64,000 nucleotides of DNA. Origin: Gonocerus acuteangulatus (taxonomy: Eukaryota; Arthropoda; Insecta; Hemiptera; Coreidae). The stretch is taken from assembly GCA_946811695.1 (NCBI GenBank), contig OX328123.1:149003878-149067877 (forward strand). The letters are read 5' to 3'. Every line of letters starts with the position of its first letter. Position 1 is the first letter of the stretch. The notes below the pieces were generated by a model. That model was not told the origin of the DNA. It saw only the letters and a list, made by a program, of their open reading frames with translations, and made no database searches. A program made the translations under genes and the position numbers. Below, piece by piece: positions 1-12,127 of this stretch.

Positions 1-697
1 GTTATTAATAACTGTTGTGTGGAAATAAATCCTTTAATATTAATAGTTATATGTATTTATAAATTTCATTATGAAACATTGAAATATTCTTAAGGGAAAA
101 ACTTGTAAATGCCAAATGAAGGAAAAATACTGTAAATGTATGTATTAAACTTCGGAAAAAATGAAATAAAATATTTATTTAAATAAGATATGACCCTTTT
201 TATATTTTATATTATTTCATATTTTTTTCTTGGTATTCTTTAATAAGGATATTTCTGAATTTTACTATTAATTTATATAGTTACTTTTATATTAAAAAAT
301 ATGACTTGATTTAAATTTTATGTTAAATATTACTATTTATTAACATCAATTTTCTTACTATTTAATTGCAAAATTTCTGTTTTATATTATTTTTAAATGA
401 ATGAAATTATAATTTTGCAAAGTAATTTTTGTTTTTACATTCATTCTGTAAAACTTATTTTATCGAGGATAGTGGATATATATTTGTCGTATACGTTAAA
501 TAGTAGGTTATTAAATAAGATATTGTACATTACCTGCGTGTTCAAGGTATCCAGAGCGCGAAGGAGGATGTATGGAGCTCTAGCACGGAGGTACACAATA
601 CCTTGCTATGAGATTGACTCCAGGTTGTAGGGGTATGAATCTGCGCGCGCAGCCTTTACCCTGTCAGGAGGGGGAGGGCTACCCGCCTGATTTTCGG
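1..697. other. AT-rich stretch without recognised gene
   Basis: Very AT-rich to about 530, then more GC-rich. I recognise no coding motif, RNA gene or terminal repeat here. Confidence 0.5.
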
Positions 698-785
698 CAT
701 TTCCGCGCCTTTCCGTAGGGAGGAAACAGGCTTAAGATGGCGACGTCATGCAGCAATCCTCAAGTGACGACTAGTAAATTTCACG
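698..785 (-). mobile_element. Helentron-like family A, 3' end fragment
   Basis: Read on the minus strand this resembles the 3' terminus of the family A elements at 32402 and 39047: a short hairpin around GTAGGGAGGAAAC, a GACGTCATG-like segment, and a GACTAGTAAATTTCACG segment matching the family's GACTAGAAAATTTTCCG. It directly abuts the 5S-headed SINE. Confidence 0.5.
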
Positions 786-944
786 ATTTTTTTTTCTTGT
801 TAAATTATTGGGCTAATAACGCCGGGCAATCTACAGGTTACTACCTTTTTTTATACAAACAGGTCGTGGTCGGTCACCCATTCGGGAACTGGCCATGCCC
901 GACGTTGCTTAACTTCGGTGATCGTCGATATGGCCGTTAGCTTT
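786..944 (-). mobile_element. 5S rRNA-headed SINE (SINE3-type), degraded
   Basis: The minus strand of 862-943 is 5S rRNA-like: ACGGCCATA, then GATCACCGAAGTTAAGC, AACGTCGGGC and GAATGGGTGACCGACCACG, which includes the internal pol III promoter region of 5S genes. Part of the 5S middle (after CCATA) is missing, so it is not a working 5S gene. It is followed by a body containing GTAACCTGTAGAT and CCCGGCGTTATTAGCCC, shared with the better copy at 60120. Confidence 0.75.
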
Positions 945-1096
945 CACAAATATTATATATATATAATTATGTTAAGCAATTTTATCAAATATATTGTTAT
1001 TTTCTTACTTTATATACTTAGTTATTATCAATGAAAACAGATATTTTCTTGTTTTAATGAACCACGTTATATAATGCTGTCACATTAATAATAATA

Positions 1097-1801
1097 CCAG
1101 GTCATTCAAAAAGTCCTGTCGTTTTTTTGGGGGAAATTATAAATAAATAAATATTTTCAAATAATCACCTTTATTCATCAAAATATCCACCGTTACAGTC
1201 GGTAACCTTCTCCCAACGAGATGGTAAAGCCCAAATTCCTTCCTTAAAAAACTGTTGATTTTTACTGCAAAAATAAGTGGTCAGTTCGTGAATTAGGTTG
1301 TCACGGTCTTGAAAACATTTCTGTCTCAGATTGTTGTCGAGATCTCATCACCTGAATAGGTGATAATCAGTGGGTGACAGGTCAGGGGAATATGGTGGGT
1401 GAGGCAAAACTTCCCAGCCTATTTCTGTCAATTTTTCAAATTTCTGTCAATTTTTCAAATTTCTGTCAAAAATTGACAGAAATAGGCTGGGAAGTTTTGC
1501 CTCACCCACCATATTCCCCTGACCTGTCACCCACTGATTATCACCTATTCAGAGATCTCGACAACAATCTGAGACAGAAATGTTTTCAAGACCGTGACAA
1601 CCTAATTCACGAACTGACCACTTATTTTTGCAGTAAAAATCAACAGTTTTTTAAGGAAGGAATTTGGGCTTTACCATCTCGTTGGGAGAAGGTTACCGAC
1701 TGTAACGGTGGATATTTTGATGAATAAAGGTGATTATTTGAAAATATTTATTTATTTATAATTTCCCCCAAAAAAACGACAGGACTTTTTGAATGTCCTG
1801 G
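1097..1801. mobile_element. Palindromic mariner derivative (foldback MITE)
   Basis: Two arms of about 340 bp (1097-1436 and 1468-1801) are near-perfect inverted copies of the 3' end of a mariner element, separated by a 31-bp spacer that repeats part of the arm (ATTTCTGTCAATTTTTC). The termini are CCAGG...CCTGG, flanked by TA at 1095-1096 and 1802-1803, the target duplication expected for Tc1/mariner. The left arm has about 6 extra bases near 1350. Transcription across it would give one long hairpin RNA. Confidence 0.88.
1479..1727 (+). pseudogene. mariner transposase C-terminal fragment
   Basis: The frame encodes the C-terminal part of a mariner-family DDD transposase. HPPYSPDLSPTDYHLF is the segment around the third catalytic aspartate, and the end shows the usual GIWALPSRWEKV and GGYF tail. 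The N-terminal helix-turn-helix and the first two catalytic residues are absent. The reverse complement of the same segment lies in the left arm. It cannot encode an active enzyme. Confidence 0.88.
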
Positions 1802-1803
1802 TA

Positions 1804-2430
1804 TAAGCCACCTGCCGTGATGAAAATATATCATGGCAGGTATATCACCGAATGTTAAGCAACGTTAGGTGCTTAACATACTAAATAAACATAAATGCGT
1901 GAAAACAATGTTGGCATTTTTTAAGGATGAGAACCTATAGATAGCGCGAAGACTAATAGCCCAGAAGAAGACGGTAAAAAAATATAATGCAATAATGATA
2001 AATCAAAATAAGTTTTTTTTTTTAAATTTCTTAAGGAAAAAATAAAATCAACCACAAAAAAAAAACTTTTTATTTTTTCAGAAAATAACAGAACCACATG
2101 TTTTTTGGATTCATATTACATTTTTGTCCAATCACAACGAATTTAACAATTTTTTTTTTTTGTGGGATCATATAACATAATTTTGTCAATCAGTTATAAT
2201 GGCTTTATTTATGTCTTCAGGATTCTCATAACATAATTTTTTTAATCCATCATGAATATTTTGATGTTTACTACAGAAAATGTTGAGGAGTTGTACGAAC
2301 TCTTGTATCGTATATATGCTAAGTAATTGTTGTTAATTAATTGACTACGGCAGATGGATTGAGTTGATGATGTTTTCCTACCTATGAAATTCAAACCAAT
2401 TTATTGATTGAATAACAAAATATTTAAAAA
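1804..2430. other. Stretch without recognised feature
   Basis: AT-rich with several long A or T runs near 2010-2160 and 2410. No coding motif or element end recognised. Confidence 0.5.
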
Positions 2431-2434
2431 AAAA

Positions 2435-2690
2435 AAAATAGTTAACAGACGAGCAGTTTTCGACTTTTCATGCATTTTCTTGAAATATCTCGATAACGAT
2501 TTTGAAATCGTGGTAAGTGGAGTTTAACCACCATATTCGGGTAAATCGATGCTTAAAGTTTCGGCAATGTGGGAATGGATCCCATTGAAGAGGAAACAAT
2601 AGGAGCCTTTATTCTAAGCTTTCTAAAGAGATGAGAATTATATTGAAACCTCATAAGCTGGCGCAGTTCCTTTTAGTATGGTCTATTAAT
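2435..2690 (-). mobile_element. Degenerate Helentron-like family A fragment
   Basis: Segments resemble family A read backwards: ATATCTCGATAACG and AAATCGTGGTAAGTGGA match the interior of the 25150-26273 copy, and GGCGCAGTTCCTTTTAG near 2657 resembles its 5' end. Strongly diverged. Confidence 0.4.
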
Positions 2691-2924
2691 AATAGGTTTT
2701 TATCTCTGGCGGAAAAGTTTGTATTCTCGTTTTAATTTTCGTAGTGTTGTCTTCCTTTAAAAAAGGTGCGGCTCGGAATTTAAATAATCAGTTCTGACCA
2801 CATGGCAACAACTTGTATAAATTACATTTTGGAAAGGTCAATCTAAAGAAATTGATATTTAAGAAAATTCTATTAGAGGCTGTCAGGTCATCTTCAGGAA
2901 AAGGAAAGTTGAAAATAACAAAAG

Positions 2925-3500
2925 CCCAACTCATGGGAGCTCCGCCATCTTAGCGAGTTTCCGTTCTTGTCCCTAGTATCATTTGGATAGCCAGAAAAAG
3001 AAACAGTTAATTTTTGATATTTACACACTCACTGCACAAGACGTCTCCCAGATTGAGATTTTAGGCACAACAATTCAGTGGAAACTTCCACTTATTCTAG
3101 AGAAACACTCTATTACACTCCTGTTACTTGTCTTGTTTTCCTGAATATATATGTGTATTTAAAAAACATAGGTACTGTAATGACGTAAAAGCAACCAATT
3201 AAAAAAAATAGACAAAACCACGCTCAAAGGAACGAAACGGGATAGATTTTCTTTGGAAGAGAGAAGGCCTTGTCCACCAAATCCTGTCATGACAACTACA
3301 ATTAGTTTTCCTAACTAATTTTCGGTCTCAGAGAAGATTAATTCAGTTGAAAATTGTTCCAGACGTTTGACAATTCATACAAGCTAAGATATTTAATGTT
3401 TGTTCCATTTAGAGAAAAGGAAGTATTATAAAAACATACTTTACTAACCGATGTGAGCAGTTTTCGGATTTATTTATTTCAATATGAAGAAATATACTTC
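2925..3500 (+). mobile_element. Degenerate Helentron-like family A fragment
   Basis: At about 2935-3000, GAGCTCCGCCATCTTAGCGA followed by TTTCCGTTCTTGTCCC and TAGTATCATTT parallels the family A 5' end (GAACTGCGTCATCTTAGCG, then TTCCGTTCATATCCCTAGTG). The remainder resembles the family only weakly and its end is not defined. Confidence 0.4.
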
Positions 3501-3549
3501 CTTAATGTATTTATGGAAGCGCGCTGGTCGTGCTACAATTACGACGTGG

Positions 3550-3640
3550 GGTGCTGGCTTTTCTTTGGAAGAAATAAAAGGCATCAGCCCTATCCTGATT
3601 AGAATAGGGTGGTAACCTATTAATAACAGTTCCTAAAAAT
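3550..3640 (+). mobile_element. SINE body fragment
   Basis: CATCAGCCCTATCCTG ... AGGGTGGTAACCTAT matches the body of the minus-strand tRNA-headed SINEs at 40500 and 34757. The tRNA head is not recognisable. Confidence 0.55.
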
Positions 3641-3784
3641 CAGAGTTTTATGTAAATGGACCTTAAAATTTAATTAATAATCGTAATTATAGTGGTCATT
3701 TTAAAACATTAATCAGTGTGTGAACATTACCTTGCTAGTTTTCCTAGTCCGAGTGACGGAACTTTTTATTTCAATGTGAAATTT

Positions 3785-4140
3785 TATATCTACTATATAT
3801 ATGTCAAATACAACTCAATCACTGACCCATCATCGCCCAGCCCAAACTACTCGACAGAAAAATTTGAAATGTTGCATGGACACTCCCTTTACGATGTAAA
3901 CACTCGCTAAGAAACAATTTTTTGATATCAAATTCTTAAGTATTATTAGAGGGGTTTGAATTTTTAGTTGGTTTTAAAGAGAGCATGCACGCCTACGCAA
4001 CATGCGTTGCTAGGACGATAACAGGTCAGCTATTACTGTACTGTATCTATTTCATAATATTATATTTTTTTGCGGTTTATTTCAACTATTATGGCACTCC
4101 TTGAATTACTAGAAATAAACTGATTTTGTCCCTCATAAAG
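3785..4140 (+). repeat. Dispersed repeat family C
   Basis: It matches 27470-27975 over several blocks: a GTCAAATAC tract, CCCAGCCCAAACTAC, GCATGGACACTCCCT, CTCGCTAAGAAA, and TTGCTAGGACGATAACAG. No coding capacity seen. Class unknown. Confidence 0.6.
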
Positions 4141-4949
4141 TCTACGCTATACCTGGTGATGGTCCATCGGAGGTAATAATATCCCGAACCCACAGCCCCC
4201 TCTCCCATCAGCATCCCCAGTCAGAATACTTCTTGCTAATGCTCGTAAATATAATGGGTATTTCCAAATGACATTTTGGAAAAATACATTTTTAATGATT
4301 GACGTACATTTATTATTGATAAACGAATTTTAACCTGTACTGGTTAAACTCCTGTTACAACCTAAAGATAATAGGCTATTTCTGCGTTATCTGTTTGCTG
4401 ACACTGGTTCGTTGCGCCCCAGTGTCAAGAAACATTATACTTTGATTACTTATCAATTGATGAATAACATATAGTATGACGGGAACCGTGCTATAATAAA
4501 CTGCACAAAACTATATAGTAGCGTTAATTTCAATGATACATTATTTAACGCAATAAAATAGATAATTATCTGCCGTGACGAAGTACGGGTGCTTAATAAT
4601 CAAATACAAGTAGTACTTCTTGAAGAGATCAGGAAGAGATTCGGACCTAAAACCCGCTAAATCCTGTCCCCTAAACTCCGTTAACAATGAAACTACTATC
4701 CAAGGCAAGCAAGTCGAGACACTGACCTCCTAGATATAGTCTAGTTTTCCTCTAAACACCATCAGCTGATTTCAGTTTTTATCAATTAGGATATGTTCAC
4801 TGTCAAATCAATTCATGAGTTAAAAGAGATTATGAGAGTAAAAGATCTGTGTTATTCCGAAGGTTAGAAAATATATTGATGGCAATATAGTCGTGTGAAT
4901 GACGAAATAAGCTGCAAGAGGATTCGATATTTTTCAATTTCATTTTTAT
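4141..4949. other. Stretch without recognised gene
   Basis: No coding motif or complete element seen. A small inverted repeat GACACTGG ... CCAGTGTC occurs near 4398-4426. Confidence 0.45.
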
Positions 4950-5430
4950 TTCTCTATATAACCGACTGGGGGAACAGCGAAACAATCAAACATACAAGTA
5001 ATACAAATATTCCCGTCCAAAGTCCTATATACTCTATCCAAATTATACTATACAGAATAGTATATTTTAACATAGGGGAAAACATCATTAAACACAGCCC
5101 AAAAAACTACACATATCCCTAAAACTCATAGACGTCTCAAGATCTAATCAAATAAGTCAAAATAGGATAAACAACTAAATTTTTAAGATAGAACCATCTT
5201 TTTTAACCGCTATACTAGAAGCCTCGAATAACCTAGTAGTTGAGCGACCTAGTAGTTGAGTTGTATAGTGCATGCACCCTTTTATGTTCAACATAATCTT
5301 ACATAACCATCTAAGTATTCCCTTCGGAAAATTCGGAGATCTAGCAAAATCCCGATTCCTAGATTTCCGTTTCAAATTGTCTTCTCACCCAAATCCTAGA
5401 GGTCAATCCCTTTCACTCGGACCCATGTGT
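4950..5430 (+). pseudogene. Jockey-clade LINE 3' fragment, decayed
   Basis: Broken reading frames parallel the better copy at 26560-26970. GGGGAACAGCGAAACAATC near 4970 matches its LWGTAKNSN region, and 5320-5415 encodes a diverged DLAKSR..D FRFKLSSHPNPRGQSLS segment. Stops and indels in between make it non-functional. Confidence 0.7.
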
Positions 5431-6224
5431 ATGTGTATGTGTGCGTATGTCGCTGTAAGCTATGACGCTCTTCTCTATCTCGTCCAGGTTTTTTGGTAAC
5501 AGATATTTCAATTTTTGGTGTAAGTCTGGTGAAAGGTGGCTTAAATTTTCCATGATTTTTTTTCGGTGGTTATTTAATCTAGTATTGTGTTCATTGTATT
5601 GATGGGATCTTTAGTCATCATTGTTTGTAATAATGTTTTTGAGTCTTCGTAGTCAATCACCCATTGTTCTAATAGATTCGCCGGGTTTGATCGTGTACTT
5701 TAATATAAATTGGAGTAGTACTGCGGGCAGCTGTGTTGTGAAAAATCTTTGAATTAAGTATTCTTTGGCGAATTTGTAAGTTACAGGGGACAAATTACCT
5801 TGCACAAATCCATCACATTTCCCCCCACAAACACATCCAATTTCTCAAAAGATTTCAGCGGGCACTCTCTGTGCCAAATCAGAACACTTGGAGGCGGACA
5901 GACACCACTCATGACAGGCTCTCCACCTACCACCACCCTGAGGATTCTCCAAGTCTTCGCAGCACCACAGCGAGAAGCACACACGCTCACATGCATATAT
6001 CTCATCCTCTTTTCAACGCGTTCCGCTTTAAGGGAAGGGGGGTATATGTGGGGAAAAGCGTAGGACAGGAAGGAACGTAGACTTGTGTCAGCAGAATTGA
6101 ACATCAGCAGCTAGAGACCTGCATTCACTCATGCGCTAACGCGCAGTATATTGCAGTCTATCATATTCAACATTTATTTTTATGTTTCCTGATAATTATA
6201 CCCCACAAAAGTGTCTGCCCTTTT
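5431..6224. other. Stretch without recognised gene
   Basis: More GC-rich at 5870-6130, with overlapping short open frames on both strands that carry no recognisable motif. I would not call a gene. Confidence 0.4.
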
Positions 6225-6330
6225 GTAATTATTTTCAAATATGTTTTCTGAAGACGCTGCTTAAATCGCAGCGTGAAGAAAGCACTTCATTTAATATTAA
6301 AAATAAAAACTAGGTACTTAGTTTTTTTTA
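6225..6330 (+). other. Possible Penelope-type terminus (weak)
   Basis: CTGAAGA, then the stem CGCTGC...GCAGCG, then TGAAGAAAGC resembles a decayed hammerhead core as found at Penelope-like termini, followed by an A-rich segment. The bases after the stem are TGAAG rather than GAAA, so any ribozyme would be dead. Confidence 0.25.
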
Positions 6331-7782
6331 TTAATGTCATTTTAACCTCCTTAAAAGTGCCTGCCTTATTTATTATTAATTTGCCATTTTTTTCATTAAT
6401 AATAGTTGGCTTCTGAATAAAACTCTACTTTTGGGTAATATTGTTTTGCACTTTTCCCCTATGCGCAGTACCTGGTGTTTCAAGGTATGTCCAGGAAACA
6501 CATACTTACCTTCTTATCTACCCAAGAGGTACACTATAGCAAAATTTCAGGGTGCATAAAACACTTCATGAAAAGTGCGTTGCCAGCTCTCAGTCTATAA
6601 TGAAGTAAACATAACGGTCGGTACGGACAAATAAATATTTTTTTTTTTCCGGCGTAAAACCCCACACCTAACCTGTTTGGTTTTTTTTTAGAACATATTT
6701 TTTAATTGTAATATTTTGGGGACCATCTAACTCCCCTTTTGTTTTCGCTATCATCGTCAAATGCTACCTTAGGCCTCCGAAAATGCAGTTATCTACCGGA
6801 TTCCGAGAAATCTACAGTCTCCGTCCAGAGGCTACTCAAGCTTACACACAAGGTTGGGATCAACTGCACCTCGTTTCTTCATTCCCTCAGGCCCTACAAG
6901 CCGTCACCTTTCAACGGGAAAAAACTGCTCGGACGTCGCTGGAGATGTATTTTATATTTATATAATACTTTAATTTTTTTTTAAATACCGGAAGTGATTT
7001 AAGCTAGCATAAGCTAGCATTGTCTATTTTCAAATATGTTGCCTTAAAGGTATGTTTCTTTGACCAATTGTTTATTACATCATCTAATCATCTAATGATG
7101 AGCTATGGAAAGAAGTCGAAGGGTGGCTAGAAGCGCTATGGGGTGAAAACAATGATTTAAACAAAAGAAAACAGAACTTACTTGACCTAGAAGGATAAAA
7201 GAAGCAAGAAACAAGAAATGAGAGAGCCCAGAAATGGACCTTGCGGAACCCCGTAAGTAAATGCCTACCAATCAGATACCACGCTATCCCCATCATTAAT
7301 CTATACATTTCGATTTAATAAATAACATCAAAATGATTTCTTGTGTCTCTTCGTAGTTCATGATGCATACAATTTAGGGATAATATTAGCTACAGGCTAC
7401 GAAGTCAAAACGTAAAGTTAAGCCACTATGAAATGTCGATCAATTTTATAATCTTATCGAAATATTGTATAATATCTTCTATAAAATTATATGTACGGAG
7501 TATAATCATTCTCACCATACTGCACAAGAGCAAGGTCATTATTCCTCATGGAACGGTCCGTTACTCAATATGATATCATTTTTCAGACTTCCACATACAA
7601 ACAAATATTAATAGATGAAGTTTACGAAAGACAAAAAGTAATAACGCACGCAGTAGACCGAGGAAATTTGATATTTGCTGTGAAGAAAAACGATGGATGT
7701 CTGGGAAAGGTTTTATTTATTCAAATAGGCATCTAATATAATGTTTGCACCTATTTCTGAGTTGAGCTAGAGCCAATTTAAT
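6331..7782. other. Stretch without recognised gene
   Basis: It contains overlapping 60- and 81-codon open frames near 6739-6984 and a 62-codon frame at 7548-7736. None shows a motif I know, and neither splice context nor similarity supports a gene. Confidence 0.4.
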
Positions 7783-7968
7783 ACATGGGCGTATATAGAA
7801 AATAATTTCCTAGGGGGGGGGGGTCCGGGAAAGGGGCATGGGAGAATTTCGGGAGGCTGAGAGCATGGGAGAATTTCGGGAGGCTGAGAGCATTATGACA
7901 CATTTTTGCGATTCCGTGGGGGGCTGCAGCCCCCTCAGACCCCCCCCCCCTTACATACGCCCATGATT
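7783..7968 (+). repeat. G-rich dispersed repeat family D
   Basis: It begins CATGGGCGTATATAGAAAAT followed by an oligo-G run and ends in an inverted CATACGCCCATG. Related copies are at 17803-17965 (+) and 59795-59985 (-). A GGGAGAATTTCGGGAGGCTG unit is duplicated in tandem at about 7840-7895. It has the look of a short non-autonomous TIR element. Confidence 0.6.
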
Positions 7969-7975
7969 TAGTACC

Positions 7976-9048
7976 AAATAGTTTCAAAACGACCAAGTAG
8001 TTCTTAAGGATCAGCACCAATTGTTTTCTCTTTTGCATAAACTCAGATTTCGACGCTGTAAACCCGTCGCCAGACGAATGCCATTTTTTTTTTTAACACT
8101 GATTCTGTAGCTACTTGTACTGGGCTACAGCTATCCATTACAAATATAAAACAGTAATTACATTAAAAATATAGAGATTGGATCGGCAAGAGGCTATCTG
8201 ATGGCGTCCATTAGCGGGGTGGTTAGCAGAAGGGTGTTCGACGTCACTGTGAAATCTGGGTATGTGTATCCAAGTTATTCGCTTAATGTACAGAATTAAA
8301 TGTGTTGTCATTTTCTGACGTTTTCGCGTGACATTCAAGCCGTTTCAGGGGTATGGAGGAGAGCGAAAACTGTTACAGGTCTCAAAACACAACATGACAC
8401 ATTGTATTATACAGTCAAATCTAGTCGAATCTTAATCATAGGATTCTTAGTCTATCATATCTGTGGTCCCGAGTCATTACATGAGTCATCAATAAGTCAA
8501 CTTCAGGCTAAAATCTTGGAAAACTATATAAATAAGTCAAACTGAAAATATACGTCCGTAGGGAGGGGAGGAGGACTTTCGCTGTTTTAACTCCAACTCC
8601 AATTGACAATTTCAGCGATTCTCCATTAGTCGTAGATAAGAAAACTAACACAACGGATGTATCTACAAACGTAGACTTCGTGGAAGTTGGCTGTGGCGTT
8701 TCTGCGAGCGATCATTCTTCTGAGGAGAATATTTTATCCTAGATACAACCAACAGCCAAAACATTGAATTCGGAAGTGATGATGAACCTGAGGACCAAGT
8801 GATCGCAAATTAATCTCCTGCAATTAGAGAAAGCGATTAATACACCTTGAGCATTCATGGAAACCTGTGGCAACGTCAAACAACAAATGTTTACACATCT
8901 ATGTTGAAAACAAAATTGGAGATTATTTTCCAGATACTGGAGAGACAGGTGTACATATGTATTTACTTACTGGATAAGAGTTCAAATAGGCGTTTCTTGC
9001 CATTTGCCAACATATGTACATATATTTTCCCATTTAAATGTATGTAAG
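7976..9048. other. Stretch without recognised gene
   Basis: Open fragments around 8600-8800 are rich in Ser, Asp and Glu and end in stops. I cannot assign them. GTACATATGT-like inverted motifs lie near 8951 and 9012. Confidence 0.35.
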
Positions 9049-9062
9049 ACGAAGTGTAACAT

Positions 9063-9560
9063 ACATTTAATGTATGTTAATGACGAAACAGGACAGACCA
9101 ACGTGTGCCATTTGCAACACAGAACTGACTATTAAACACATACTAACGGAATGCAAGCAACTAGACGGTACAAACCTACCAACTGACCTACATGAACTTT
9201 TGACAGATAACAGTCCTCACATTAACACAATTCTCATATACCTTAGACACATAAATTTTTACACAGACATCTAACGCAAACATATAAATATGGAAAAACA
9301 TGTATGAACTACTGTGAAATGAAATAATCCGTACTCTTGTGAATTATATATATATATTTTTTTTTCGCTTTTAAATAATTTTAAACTTTCATCATCCATA
9401 TTTTTTATGCCATATTATCCCATATTAGTTTATCCCATATACATACATGTAAATATTACCTCTTAGTGACTCATTGACCTGTTGATGGTTTCTACCCATC
9501 GCAACTTTGTAAAGAGTGAATCGCTCGTTTGCGCGCTCTATAAAATTAATAAATAAATAA
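9063..9560 (+). mobile_element. 5'-truncated I-like LINE tail with TSD
   Basis: A 498-bp insertion flanked by a perfect 14-bp duplication, ACGAAGTGTAACAT, at 9049-9062 and 9561-9574. It encodes only the LINE C-terminus (frame 9074-9274): a zinc-binding CAICNTELTIKHILTEC motif, then LHELLTDNSPHI. It ends in a 3' UTR with a TA tract and an AATAAATAAATAA tail. The 30479-31022 LINE has the same tail design. This is a classical target-primed, 5'-truncated insertion. Confidence 0.9.
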
Positions 9561-9574
9561 ACGAAGTGTAACAT

Positions 9575-11041
9575 CTATGAATCGATGATCGGTAAATCGA
9601 ACAACATTCCACGGCCCCTCGAAGATCGATTTATTGAGAGTTTACTGTAAAATGTAGTTTTATTTACGATAAGACCTAACCCCGACTACCTAAACCTTCC
9701 TTGTACAATTGGGTCCTGTAGTAAAATTGTCAAACCCTTCCTGCAGAAACAACAATACAACATTAATCATATCCTGATTCTATATTCCAGGTGATTAGGT
9801 TCGAAGTGAATCCTTGAATGACTCAGCCATGCTGATTCACAGCTTGATGCTTCGCTTCCTAATGAGTAAATAGTAATGAACTTTCTTCATTTCTCAAAAC
9901 CTGCCTTTATTCAGCGGCATTACAGCTAGCATCAATCCAGCTCAGGTATTCGGACAACTACAACTATACACCTTTAGCTCAGGAAATTCTTCAACGGAAA
10001 TGTTTTGTAAAATGAAGACGAGTTGATGAGTTTGGACGAATAATGGTGTATTTAAGACACTCATATTCGAGATATTTCTCATTTTTCAATGTCGCTGTTG
10101 TACATATTGTTTACTTAACAAGGTAATGTCACTGTTCTACCATTTCAATCAGCTGAAATCGTGAACAAAAAGTGGCAGTTCACAAAGCCACGACGAGACT
10201 TACATCTTTAATGTTTATCTCCGAGAACCATAAACTTATCTCAATATTCCTAAATATGAGCCCATAATTGTCACCCAGTAAAACAGAGTTTTACAATAAA
10301 TCGCCCTAAAAATCTTAATTTAATTCTCTTCATATTAAGTTTTGCTTTTTTATTATCGATTTCGCCCTCTACATCTACGAGGTTTAAATATTTTTATAAA
10401 TTTATTTGTTGGACTTTTTTTTTTAAATTTTAGTTCATTACTTCAGGAGCCCTGAGGACAGGACGTTTATTTACGACATCGCATATCGCACGTATTTTGT
10501 TACAATAGTTAACAATTAAATAATTAAAATTAATAATAATATTTTAAATTCTGTCTCGGAATAAATTAATCTTAAAATTAAATTTTCTATCAGAATTCGT
10601 CATAAAAAAATACCTGCCACCATTAGAAAATCACGAGTTAGATGCGCTGGAGAAAAACTGGAGAATGTTACAAAGTCAACTAAACCTTTAAAAGAAACCT
10701 CATGCAACATAATTGAGACCTACCAAGTTTCATTTCGAAATTCCAACAACTCTAGGAGGGGAAGGGGGTGGACACATATACTGGGACACCCTCTATAAGT
10801 GGATCAGATGATTCTAAAATCCTGTGGATCACATATTTATTAGTCGAAAGCTGCCACGTTTTCTCACGTTTGAGTATTCTCTCACGTGGTTCAGTCTGAA
10901 GTTTTGTAATCTTTATTTCTGCTCTCCAGGGCTTCTTCAGAAAGCTGTCCGATCGGAACAGCTGCTGTTGCTATTATTTCGGGTACAGTTGAATAGCCAA
11001 TTCTGCCAGTCTCCCTTTTTAAGTTAAGCCAAGTTAAAACC
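9575..11041. other. Stretch without recognised gene
   Basis: AT-rich with short open frames only. No element termini or conserved protein motif recognised. Confidence 0.45.
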
Positions 11042-11176
11042 CTTTTAGCACTTTCCTCCGAAGGAAAGTAGCTATTGAGGTTGGACTCATGACGGAATTT
11101 TTGAAAAATTTCTTCGAATCTTTATCGATCCTACCAAGTAGACACCGAAAATGACCCCCGTTAAAATTTATATATA

Positions 11177-11235
<59 letters not shown>

Positions 11236-12127
11236 CTGTTAACACGATAGCGGCCAGAGTTTTTGTTTTTTCGTCACGAAACTTGGTATATAGCATTCAA
11301 TTAGCAAACGATTGAACGAGTTCGTTAACCACCAAAGTCGGTCCACCGGAAGGGGGGGTTTACCCCGAACCCAAAACACTAATTTGACTATGTCAGCCGT
11401 AATATTTGTTATATTTCAACGAAACTTGGTATTCGTAGTGGTAATATAGAGAGAAAAGTGAGATATAAAAATGAACTAAATCGGTTCATTAGAAGGGGGG
11501 GTTTACTCCGGACCCACAATACCAATTCGCCACTACCAGCCGTGATTTTTGGTATATTTCGACGAAACTCGGTATTCATAGTGGTAATCTACAGTTAAAT
11601 ATGTGTTGTAAAAATAAACTAAATCGGTTCATTAGAAGGGGGGGTTTACTACGGACCCAAATTCCTAATATACTCATACCGGTCGTAATTTCTGCTGTAT
11701 ACGTCGTGGGTAACTCATGAGAAAGAAGTGTTGTAAAAATGAGCTCAATGGGTCAATCGTAAAGCGGGGGTTTAATTTGTAATATATTTCAATAGAAAAG
11801 CCCGCCAGACGTAGGCTCACAAAGCCTCCGCAAGGAGCGCTTTCTACCACTAGAGTGACTGTATCCTGTTCCTGCGTTAGATCAAAATACGATAATATGA
11901 GGTTTTTTGTATTTATTACGTAGTGTAATAGGTACCATGTGTAAACATAACTCTGGAAGCAAATTAATAATTGATCAGTTACTCATTACAAATTTATAAG
12001 AGAACTATTCATGTTTTTTATTTTATTTATGTAGGATATTTTAAGCAAATTGTTCTGGAAAGCAGTCTACACTACCCAAATTCTGAGGAAAGTGCTTAGT
12101 TATGCAGCTCCTGCGTGACGGACTTTT
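11042..12127 (-). mobile_element. Helentron-like family B copy 1, complete
   Basis: On the minus strand the 5' end is AAAAAAGTCCGTCACGCAGG, followed by CTAAGCACTTTCCTCAG; the 3' end carries the hairpin ACTTTCCTTCGGAGGAAAGT and GCTAAAA. The subterminal CTAAGCACTTTCC and the terminal GGAAAGTGCTAA are inverted copies. The interior has several modules of about 115 bp (a CGAAACT(T/C)GGTATTC core, then an oligo-G/TTTACTCCGGACCC block) and a (TA)n tract at 11169-11230. There is no open frame. The architecture fits non-autonomous Helentron derivatives (HINE/DINE-1 type) by analogy. Confidence 0.72.
11169..11230. repeat. (TA)n microsatellite
   Basis: Internal TA tract of the family B element. Confidence 0.95.

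Noticed and set aside
862..943. 5S rRNA gene on the minus strand (and at 60215-60318)
   Set aside because: Both lack internal segments and continue into a SINE body with an A-rich tail, so they are SINE heads.
5781..6104. Overlapping open frames of 60-107 codons on both strands
   Set aside because: Composition-driven overlap in a GC-richer patch, with no recognisable domain.
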